From: Acinetobacter pittii
GTDB taxonomy: Bacteria; Pseudomonadota; Gammaproteobacteria; Pseudomonadales; Moraxellaceae
Direction of reading: 5' to 3'
Assembly: GCF_034064985.1 (NCBI RefSeq)
Contig: NZ_CP139249.1
Span: 1,860,001 to 1,924,000, forward strand
Length of the DNA stretch: 64,000 bases
Translations under genes and position numbers: made by a program
The notes under the pieces: generated by a model
The model's database searches: none
What the model saw: the letters and a program-made list of their open reading frames with translations, nothing else
What the model was told of the DNA's origin: nothing
Part shown: positions 57,601-64,000 of the stretch, one piece after another
Position numbering within the stretch: the stretch's first letter is position 1
How the letters are laid out: each line of letters opens with the position of its first letter

Positions 57601-60600
57601 AATGGCCGAAACGCCTGAACAACAGCTTTTATGTCAAATTACTGCATCTGTTCTTAAGCTTGACGCCATTGGGATTGATGACGACTTCTTTATGACAGGT
57701 GGCGATAGTATTTCGGCCATTATGCTTTGTACTCAATTACGCCAACGTGGTTACGGCTTAAGACCAAGTGATGTATTCCAATTTAAAACAGTCGCCGCTA
57801 TGGCACTGCAACTCACCCGTTTAGATGAACAACAAGCGGCCGTTTCAAAACCTTTATTTTCAGCAGACCTAGAACAAAAGGTACAAGAAAAATATGGAAA
57901 AAACAGCACTATTTTACCTTTACTTCCTTTGCAAAAAGGCATGCTGTTCTTATCTCAAATAGAAAATCAATCGAACTATAATGCCTTTACTCGTCTTAGT
58001 TTAAATGGAGACATTGATCCGGTACGTTTACAGCAAGCGTTGATTACCGTATTAAAACGACACCCTCAATTAGGTGGGCATTTTGATAGTGAATTAGCTG
58101 AAGAACCTGTTTTTATCTATTCATTACATCCTACTCAAGCTTGGCCAGTTCAGTTTTGCTCAGTCACTCCCGATCTGCTTGAGCAAACAATTCAAGAAGC
58201 ATTGCAGCAACCGATTCACCTCGACCAACCCTATGGCTTAATTCGGGCAACCCTAATTCAACATGCTCCAGAACATTCAGAATTATTGATTATGGTGCAT
58301 CATCTGTTAACAGATGGTTGGTCAACTCCGCTGTTTTTACAAGACTTTATTAAAGCCTATCAGCAAACTAATCAACAATTGCCAGTGCTTGAATATAGTT
58401 ATGAAACAGTGATTAAAGCTTTATCTGGACGTGACCATGAAACATCAAAAATAATATGGCAACGTGATTTAGCAGATTTACAGCCACTTATTTTATTTAA
58501 TCAAGCACAGCAAGCTGTACAGGAAACTTCATATCGTTTAAGTGCTGAGTTGGGCGCAAAACTTCAGCACAAATTACGCCAGCAAGGCATCACGCTCAAT
58601 GTTTTCATGCAAATGATTTGGGCAATGACTTTAAATATTTATGCTCACCGTGAAGATATTGTGTTTGGTACCCCTGTTTCTGGGCGTTCAGCACCTATCA
58701 ATGGTTTAGAGCAGCAGATTGGATTGTTTTTAAATACGATTCCAGTACGTGTAAAGCTCAACATGCAGCAAACACTTTGGGAACAATTGACTCAGTTACA
58801 GCAATTACATGTTGAACATTTAGAACATGATGGTTTGGGTCTGGGTGCAATTCAGCAATTAGTGGGACAAGGCAATCTTTTCGATAGTTTGTTAGTCGTG
58901 GAAAACTACCCTGATAACCAGTATTTACAGCAAAAACTTGGTGATGCTGCGATTTCCAAACTCACAAATCGTGGTTATAGCCATTACCCGCTTGCTTTGT
59001 TAGTTATTCCTGATCATCAAATTGAGCTATTACTTGAGCAGCGTGGTGTAATTGATCAGCCAGAACATTTCTTAGAGCGAATGGTTCAATTGATTGAAAT
59101 TGCATTAAATGAACCAGAGACTTCTCTAGCTCATTATCGCTTACAGTTGGCTGAAGAGCGCGATTTAATTCAGAAAACAAATCAAACCCAATACTATGTT
59201 CGTCAGAGCACGTTACAACAATTACTCAGAGAACAAGCTCGAATTACGCCTGAACAAACGGCGTTATCTGATGAAAATCATCAGCTCAGTTTTAATGAAG
59301 TGCGTATGCAAGTTTGTGCTTTAGCACAGCAATTGCAAAGAGCGGGTGTACAGGCTGGAGATATTGTTGCTGTTGCCTTGCCAAGATCAGTCAAACTGAG
59401 TATTGCGATTTTGGCAGTAATTGAAGTAGGTGCAGCTTATTTACCTATTGATTTACAACATCCGTCTGAACGCATCAAATTTATGTTGCAGGATGCTAAA
59501 TCTAAACTTGTGATTGGTGAACAAAAAGATCTAGCTGCTATTGTTCACCCATCAATAGCTACCTTTGGTTTTAATGAATTGTTTGATAAAACAAAGGTTG
59601 ATTTAAGTAGCTATAAAACGACAGTTATTACCCCACAGCATCCGGCCTATTTAATCTATACATCGGGTACAACAGGCCAGCCAAAAGGTGTCATGGTTTC
59701 TCACCAAGCCATTGTGAACCGTATTTTATGGATGCAATCAGAATATCCACTGTCAGCCAACGATACGATTTTGCAAAAAACGCCATGTACTTTCGATGTT
59801 TCAGTATGGGAGTTTTTCTGGTCATATTTAGTGGGTGCACGATTGGTTATGGCACCTGTAGATGCACACCGTGATCCATTGGCATTATTAAGCCTCATTC
59901 AAAAATATCAGGTAACAACTTTACATTTTGTACCTTCAATGTTGGCTGTTTTTGAAAATGCTGCTACCGAAATTTTGTCATCTGCTCAGCGTCAAAGTTT
60001 ACCAATCCGCCGAGTATTCTGTAGTGGTGAGGCTTTGCCAACGGCTTTAGCAAAATCATTTACCGAACACTTTAGCTGTGAGCTACATAACTTATATGGC
60101 CCAACGGAAGCTGCGGTAGATGTGAGTTATATGGATGCAACACTAGGATTACACCCTGAAGAAAGTAGCGTTGCGATTGGTTATCCAGTCTGGAATACCC
60201 AGCTTTATATTTTAGATCAATACTTACGTCCTGTTCCTGTTGGAGTGGACGGTGAGCTTTATTTGGCAGGCCATCAACTCGCCATGGGTTATTTGCATCG
60301 ACCAGACTTAACAGCATCACGTTTTGTGGCAAATCCATTCGCAGCAGGTCAACGCATGTATCGCACTGGTGATATTGCTCGATGGCATGCAGACGGCAGT
60401 ATTCAATATGTGGGCCGTGCTGATGACCAGTTAAAGATACGTGGGCAACGTATTGAACTGGGTGAAACTGAACAGCAATTACGCTTAATCAGCGGTCTAG
60501 ATGTGGTTGTACATCCTATTTCTTCTGAACAAAATAAAGCTGATGTTCAATTGGCCGCTTACTTACAAACAACAGCACCTATGGACATTGAACAGTTAAA

Positions 60601-61765
60601 GAAACAATTGGCGAAACAGCTTCCTGCATATATGGTGCCAACGCACTATATATTAGTTGAGCAATTCCCATTAAGTCATAATGGTAAGCTGGACCGTAAA
60701 GCGCTGCCACAACCACAACTTACTCATTCAGATACAGAAAAACGGTACGCCACCACTGCTTTTGAACATGAACTGACACGTATTTTCCAGCAAGTTTTAA
60801 ACACCGATCAAAATATTGGCGTGAACGAAGACTTCTTTGCGATTGGTGGACATTCCATTTTGGTGATGAAGCTTGCAATTGAAATCCGAAAGGTATTCAA
60901 GCGGACCATTCCAATTGGCCAATTGATGAGTCATGTCACGATTCAACGTTTAGCAGCTTTACTTCTTACACAAGAACGTTTGGCAGAAGTTGAACAAACT
61001 GGCATGCAACCTATTTTGCCAATCCGCTCCGGCTCTGGGCATCCATTGTTCTGTTTCTACCCAGGTTCTGGTTCAGCATGGCAATATACAGTGCTGAATC
61101 GTTATTTGCATTCTGACTTACCAATTATTGGATTACAGTCACCTCGACCAGATGGCTTATTGGCAAATAGTACTGATATGGACGAACTGGTTGAAAAACA
61201 ACTTGAGATTATTCGCAAGCAACAACCAACAGGACCTTATACGTTACTAGGTTATTCACTTGGCGGCACTGTGGCCTATGCCGTTGCAGCGAAGCTCACT
61301 GAACAAGGTGAAAAAGTTGATTATCTCGGCTTATTAGACACTTACCCTGCTGAAATTCATCAGTGGTTAGATTTGTCGGTAGAGGAAATGAATGCTGAAG
61401 CTGAACAAGAACAGCTTCAATTCTTCAATGATATTTTAGCCGATGCAGATACGGCATTAAATGAAGAAACCCGTCGTTTACAAGAGGATATTTTTGCAAA
61501 CTATCGCGATGCCGTCCGTTTATTAAAACCGTATAAGATGCCGCACTTTGATGGTGAACTACACTTAGTTGTCGCTGAAAAAGACTTGCTGCCGTATATC
61601 CAACCAGAACAACAATGGTCACCTTTAGTTAAAAAACTCAATATTGTTCGACTAAGCGAAGCTGACCATACCGATATATTGTCTCCAGAGCAGCTTGAAA
61701 CACTTGGCCCGATTTTAAACCGCATGATTTGTCAAGCGCGCGGTTTAGAGGAGCGTACACCATGA
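54614..61765 (+). CDS. Dimodular NRPS, C-A-T-C-A-T-TE, for a DHB-X-Ser siderophore
   Basis: 2383 residues. Order and landmarks: C1 (HHIMLDG at 152-158), A1 ([11 protein letters not shown] near 630), T1 (GGDSI, Ser1032), C2 (HHLLTDG near 1229), A2 ([16 protein letters not shown] with Asp1728), T2 (GGHSI, Ser2081), TE (GYSLGG, Ser2215; His in EADHTDIL). No epimerase domain, so the chain keeps L or achiral residues. By motif alignment A2 reads DVWHFSLVDK, identical to the EntF serine code. A1 reads DSLDLGLVDK: it shares six places with the glycine code DILQLGLIWK, yet has Asp at place 278 as in basic-residue codes. Size and layout match DhbF (bacillibactin). The TE probably joins repeats into a trilactone. 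It is far longer than EntF. The gene overlaps the exporter gene by 4 bp. Confidence 0.9.
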   Translation: MNQALNNEFTPDLSQPARFALASTQLGIFLADHLSSIEDLYTIAHCLELPKTVDIPTFKKAIQIGLNEADTVIASYSSEASQPFIELNNQIQFQIEEFDFCHLTPKKAQQRLWDWMPSDRQCAKSLKAGESQLFRQVLFTTHDKVYWYQRYHHIMLDGFSMINLTKRIVELYQQLQEGKELSVSPFIGVNDVISERQAYENSHQFKVDQAFWKTYCEDLPSPVSLSTHHLAAKTTATFVKHQLRFSQGILEQIQALAVQSKLALNDMMMSLSLHYIYKMTDKAELVNGIPFMRRLGSKAIRSTLPTVNVLPVKFKVAEKDSWVSLAQHVQKQLREIRLHQKYDAEQILRDLNSIDIHERMYGPILNYKAFDQDLVVDGENVKTHHISTGPIDDFEFSFIVQDHELIIELRADSQRYTQDELFNHGQRLTLLLEQALIRPEQPCSNFNITTPQELAALTQSGIGPRVSHPKQYNNVLDIFYEQVKKYPERTAIVSGERPNLQHLSFAELAVKVNQLTRFLQENGAKKQTVIAGAIPRSIDSVVVMLSVLNSGASFLPLDLDYPIDRMQMMCEDANPLFVITTQALAQQLPQNIQQLYLDQEDVQTQIRKQDASDIASENRKFDFQDVAYVIFTSGSTGRPKGVMNTHGSLLNLILSHKPTIYWPVLEAVKERFPDRPLRAAHTHSFSFDSSWLQVFWMLWGQELHIFDENMRRDAFGLVQEIQQRQIDTLDLPPSFCAQMMTNGLFSENQHQPSLILIGGEAAPLALWQQLNAQPELFAHNLYGPTEYTVDTFRAELKQTARPVIGNPIGNTQAYVLDRHLQRCPTGVIGELYISGFGIANGYLGRADLSATRFVANPFEHGQRMYRTGDLVRWNSAGKLEFMGRCDDQIKIRGYRVEIGEVENALSILANVESAVVIAEPINNSHRLLGYCVVKDIELDEKTSEQLSQQYLSQLRQNLPEYMVPSALTVMSEFPRNVSGKVDKKALPKPQIRTHSRMAETPEQQLLCQITASVLKLDAIGIDDDFFMTGGDSISAIMLCTQLRQRGYGLRPSDVFQFKTVAAMALQLTRLDEQQAAVSKPLFSADLEQKVQEKYGKNSTILPLLPLQKGMLFLSQIENQSNYNAFTRLSLNGDIDPVRLQQALITVLKRHPQLGGHFDSELAEEPVFIYSLHPTQAWPVQFCSVTPDLLEQTIQEALQQPIHLDQPYGLIRATLIQHAPEHSELLIMVHHLLTDGWSTPLFLQDFIKAYQQTNQQLPVLEYSYETVIKALSGRDHETSKIIWQRDLADLQPLILFNQAQQAVQETSYRLSAELGAKLQHKLRQQGITLNVFMQMIWAMTLNIYAHREDIVFGTPVSGRSAPINGLEQQIGLFLNTIPVRVKLNMQQTLWEQLTQLQQLHVEHLEHDGLGLGAIQQLVGQGNLFDSLLVVENYPDNQYLQQKLGDAAISKLTNRGYSHYPLALLVIPDHQIELLLEQRGVIDQPEHFLERMVQLIEIALNEPETSLAHYRLQLAEERDLIQKTNQTQYYVRQSTLQQLLREQARITPEQTALSDENHQLSFNEVRMQVCALAQQLQRAGVQAGDIVAVALPRSVKLSIAILAVIEVGAAYLPIDLQHPSERIKFMLQDAKSKLVIGEQKDLAAIVHPSIATFGFNELFDKTKVDLSSYKTTVITPQHPAYLIYTSGTTGQPKGVMVSHQAIVNRILWMQSEYPLSANDTILQKTPCTFDVSVWEFFWSYLVGARLVMAPVDAHRDPLALLSLIQKYQVTTLHFVPSMLAVFENAATEILSSAQRQSLPIRRVFCSGEALPTALAKSFTEHFSCELHNLYGPTEAAVDVSYMDATLGLHPEESSVAIGYPVWNTQLYILDQYLRPVPVGVDGELYLAGHQLAMGYLHRPDLTASRFVANPFAAGQRMYRTGDIARWHADGSIQYVGRADDQLKIRGQRIELGETEQQLRLISGLDVVVHPISSEQNKADVQLAAYLQTTAPMDIEQLKKQLAKQLPAYMVPTHYILVEQFPLSHNGKLDRKALPQPQLTHSDTEKRYATTAFEHELTRIFQQVLNTDQNIGVNEDFFAIGGHSILVMKLAIEIRKVFKRTIPIGQLMSHVTIQRLAALLLTQERLAEVEQTGMQPILPIRSGSGHPLFCFYPGSGSAWQYTVLNRYLHSDLPIIGLQSPRPDGLLANSTDMDELVEKQLEIIRKQQPTGPYTLLGYSLGGTVAYAVAAKLTEQGEKVDYLGLLDTYPAEIHQWLDLSVEEMNAEAEQEQLQFFNDILADADTALNEETRRLQEDIFANYRDAVRLLKPYKMPHFDGELHLVVAEKDLLPYIQPEQQWSPLVKKLNIVRLSEADHTDILSPEQLETLGPILNRMICQARGLEERTP

Positions 61766-63012
61766 GTTTCAAATCTTTATTGACCGACTTTAGTCTTTTA
61801 AAACGTAATGCTCATTTTCGACATGTATTTATTGCCCGCACATTATCATTGTTAACGATTGGCATGTTAGTCGTGGCTATTCCCAAACAAGTCTACGACA
61901 TCACGGGTAACTCGCTTAACGTTGCCGTTGCAATGGCTTTTGAAGGCATTGCCATGTTTATTGGTTTATTACTTGGTGGTTTGCTGTCAGATCGCAAAGA
62001 CCGAAAATGGCTAATTTTATTGGCACGTGGTGTATGTGGGTTAGGCTTTGCTGGCCTCGCGATTAATGCCATGTTTGAGCATCCTTCGCTTTATACCATT
62101 TACTTTCTTTCAGCATGGGATGGTTTCTTTGGTGCACTCGGTGTAACGGCAATGATGGCGATCATGCCTATAATTGTAGGGCGCGAAAATATTGTACAAG
62201 CCCGTGCGATCAGTATGGTATCCGTACGTCTTGCAACCGTTATTTCACCAGCAATCGGCGGTATATTAATTGCTGCTAGTAGTGTTGCAACCGTGTATTG
62301 GGTCTCAACGGTGGGTACTTTACTTACTGTATTTTTATTAATGGAACTACCTGCGCTTAAACCGCAACATGTATCAAATGGCGAAAGTCCTCTTCGTCAA
62401 TTAGTCCAAGGCTTTAAATTCGTCTTTAAAAATAAAGTAGTCGGCAGCACGATTTTAATAGGTACATTGCTTAGTTTTAGCAGTGCTATTCGAATTATTT
62501 TTCCGCAAATGGCAGATGAAATTTTTCACGGCGGTGCATTCGAACTCGGGCTTATGTATACGGCAGTGCCTTTAGGCTCGACTTTAGGAGCTTTACTCAG
62601 TGGCTGGACAACACGTTTACTCAGACCCGGCTTGGTCATGCTCTATACGTGCTTAGGTGTTTTTAGTTGCATGATTATGATTGGGCTTTCACCTTGGCTC
62701 ATCGTGACTTTGCCCATTTTATGTGTTTTCGGATATTTGATGTCGATTGCCAATTTGCTTCAATACAGCATTGTGCAAGGACATACACCTGATGAATATT
62801 TAGGGCGTATTAATTCAATCTGGCTTGCACAAGATGCATTAGGCGATTCGATTGCCACTACAACTTTAGGTCTCTTAACTCGGTTTTTACCAATATCAGG
62901 AAGTATCCTCTTCTTTGGCATATTAAGCTTTGCAGTCGGTTTTATGTTCTTATTCAACTCTCAAGATATACGTGAAACAGGCTTCCAAGATCCTAAGTTA
63001 CAAGAAAATTAA
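61762..63012 (+). CDS. entS: MFS siderophore exporter (EntS-like)
   Basis: 416 residues from the ATG at 61762, which overlaps the NRPS stop (ATGA) and has GAGGAG upstream; a TTG further up lies inside the NRPS gene. Twelve membrane segments with the N-terminal [17 protein letters not shown] and the [14 protein letters not shown] loop, as in EntS. EntS exports enterobactin across the inner membrane. Its coupling to the NRPS gene supports the same role here. Confidence 0.88.
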   Translation: MSFKSLLTDFSLLKRNAHFRHVFIARTLSLLTIGMLVVAIPKQVYDITGNSLNVAVAMAFEGIAMFIGLLLGGLLSDRKDRKWLILLARGVCGLGFAGLAINAMFEHPSLYTIYFLSAWDGFFGALGVTAMMAIMPIIVGRENIVQARAISMVSVRLATVISPAIGGILIAASSVATVYWVSTVGTLLTVFLLMELPALKPQHVSNGESPLRQLVQGFKFVFKNKVVGSTILIGTLLSFSSAIRIIFPQMADEIFHGGAFELGLMYTAVPLGSTLGALLSGWTTRLLRPGLVMLYTCLGVFSCMIMIGLSPWLIVTLPILCVFGYLMSIANLLQYSIVQGHTPDEYLGRINSIWLAQDALGDSIATTTLGLLTRFLPISGSILFFGILSFAVGFMFLFNSQDIRETGFQDPKLQEN

Positions 63013-63024
63013 ACTCTAAATAAG

Positions 63025-63050
63025 AAAGAAGGCAATTCGTTGCCTTCTTT
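63025..63050. terminator. Bidirectional terminator with TTCG loop
   Basis: AAAGAAGGCAA / TTGCCTTCTTT, 11-bp perfect stem with a TTCG loop, between the convergent exporter and PPTase genes. Confidence 0.9.
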
Positions 63051-63054
63051 TATT

Positions 63055-63801
63055 TTAAGAAGAATTTCGTGCCTGAAAAACCCAAGTCATAATATGGTCT
63101 TGTTCTATGGTCCAGCCACCGTCATAGCGTTCTAAGAGTTGGTAGCGCTGCTGAATTTCCGGCAAAAAATTTAGCGTTAATGTTTGATTTTCAAAATTAA
63201 TATCGACTATAGATGCTTCCAAGAAATCAATATATTGCTTTGCAGTGGGATAAACCGCTTTATATAGGCTTTCTTTTACAGAGAAAATTAAGCTCACATA
63301 GCGGGCAAAATCAAAAAACTCAGCCGCTTTACTTTTCCATAAATCAAACTCAAATGGCGTTAAAATAAGATGTGCACTCTCTTGAGCAAATTCTGAGGTC
63401 ACCCATTGCTCAATATCAATTCCCAAATAAATCGCATTGTTAGAGAGCGCAACAATTAACTTATTTTGTGAATGACTAATACTCCCCAAAACATGGGTTG
63501 GCCAAATGGGTAAATGTTCATGCATAGAGGTTATGGGCTGATCTAAACCGAAATGATGATTTAAAACTGCCTGAGCCAATACTCTGCCACATAAGTACTC
63601 ATTTTTACGTTCGACACGCGCTTGAGCAATTTTTAGGGGATGCTCTAATTCTTGATCTATATGCAAATGCTGCGTTTTTGATAAATCTAGCCCATAACAA
63701 AATAGCTCTGATGTAAAAAAAATAGGGTTCGAAATTTCATAAATTGATGTACTGATTTGTTCAGGAATATATAGATAATGACCCACTGTATTCGACTTCA
63801 A
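63055..63801 (-). CDS. entD: 4'-phosphopantetheinyl transferase (EntD-type)
   Basis: 248 residues. The Mg2+/CoA motifs are visible: SISHSQNKLI, YLGIDIEQW and FSVKESLYKAVYP. It attaches the phosphopantetheine arm to the EntB-type aryl carrier and the two NRPS carrier domains. The EntD/Npt-type N-terminal part is present (RKNEYLCGRVLAQAVL). Its promoter faces a Fur-box-like site at 63869. Confidence 0.92.
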   Translation of the reverse strand: MKSNTVGHYLYIPEQISTSIYEISNPIFFTSELFCYGLDLSKTQHLHIDQELEHPLKIAQARVERKNEYLCGRVLAQAVLNHHFGLDQPITSMHEHLPIWPTHVLGSISHSQNKLIVALSNNAIYLGIDIEQWVTSEFAQESAHLILTPFEFDLWKSKAAEFFDFARYVSLIFSVKESLYKAVYPTAKQYIDFLEASIVDINFENQTLTLNFLPEIQQRYQLLERYDGGWTIEQDHIMTWVFQARNSS

Positions 63802-63868
63802 AATAAATATTTTTAATGAGTAATCTCCTATCTTAACTTACTCACTGCAAATTTATAAATAATTATAT

Positions 63869-63893
63869 TTATCATTTGATAATAATTATTATT
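63869..63893. promoter_or_regulatory. Fur-box-like site between entD and the right-edge gene
   Basis: The stretch around TTATCATTTGATAATAATTA resembles two overlapping Fur half-sites and lies between divergent starts. Confidence 0.65.
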
Positions 63894-63945
63894 TACCTAT
63901 ACTGTTGGGTAAATTTTGACTTTAATTTACTTATAAACATCGATT

Positions 63946-64000
63946 ATGAAACTTATAGGAATTTTTTTGACCCTGTTGGGAGCGGTCAGTATCTATTGTA
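63946..64000 (+). CDS. Start of a membrane or secreted protein gene, cut by the window
   Basis: ATG at 63946 opens MKLIGIFLTLLGAVSIYC, a hydrophobic segment, before the window ends. It follows a Fur-box-like site, so it is probably part of the iron locus, for example a small inner-membrane protein found with siderophore uptake genes. Only 18 residues are visible, so the family cannot be named. Confidence 0.5.
   Translation, partial: MKLIGIFLTLLGAVSIYC

Noticed and set aside
56211..61725. Minus-strand ORFs inside the NRPS gene
   Set aside because: They are shadows of a clear coding frame, with no ribosome sites or family matches.
54614..61765. EntF orthologue of enterobactin synthesis
   Set aside because: It has two full C-A-T modules rather than one, so the product must contain an extra residue; plain enterobactin is not expected.

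Overview
The window looks like an AT-rich chromosomal segment from Acinetobacter, most likely the A. calcoaceticus-baumannii complex. The main clues are a compact pqqABCDE operon, an RND remnant that I recall as near-identical to the C-terminus of AdeJ, and general gene style. No rRNA, tRNA, CRISPR array or intact insertion sequence was seen. Species cannot be fixed from the sequence alone.

Layout. 1-5.6 kb: a very large STAND-like NTPase, cut by the left edge and a candidate anti-phage sensor. 5.7-10.7 kb: a lipoprotein, a DnaQ-like exonuclease, a periplasmic solute-binding-like protein and a lipoprotein amidohydrolase. 10.7-21.5 kb: an aromatic catabolic island holding two MFS carriers, an extradiol dioxygenase, a Rieske ferredoxin, an alpha/beta hydrolase, an FAD monooxygenase, a FAH-family hydrolase, a cyclase-family hydrolase, an outer-membrane channel and a MarR regulator. 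Two related GTTGA-N4-TCAAC palindromes sit at its promoters, and one lies between divergent promoters. Gene content resembles flavonoid degradation (fde) loci, but the substrate is unknown. An adeJ-like fragment is embedded in the island. 21.6-35.9 kb: a mixed accessory stretch with a short UvrA paralogue, a VF530-type protein, a 14-copy octamer repeat, frmA, a 623-residue orphan, a catalase-like lipoprotein, a GFA protein, a phospholipase-D-type synthase, a uracil-DNA-glycosylase-like protein and several very small genes. Two of these small genes encode microproteins with the same GxGxxxGxC membrane pattern. 35.9-40.3 kb: pqqABCDE plus an M19 dipeptidase, with a perfect hairpin after pqqA.

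40.5-64 kb: a 5'-nucleotidase, then a catecholate siderophore locus. EntA, EntC, EntE and EntB make and load 2,3-dihydroxybenzoate (DHB). A 2383-residue NRPS (C-A-T-C-A-T-TE) with an MbtH helper assembles the product. A PPTase activates the carriers, an EntS-like MFS and an RND pump probably export, a TonB receptor imports, and a Fes-like esterase releases iron. Fur-box-like sequences lie in all three divergent promoter regions, and a Fur-family paralogue lacking the usual metal motif sits beside the receptor. The second A domain carries the exact EntF serine code; the first reads DSLDLGLVDK, which I cannot assign. The predicted product is a DHB-X-Ser oligomer, probably a cyclic trilactone like bacillibactin or turnerbactin. 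I do not recognise it as acinetobactin, fimsbactin or baumannoferrin. This locus is the best candidate for an undescribed system in the window.
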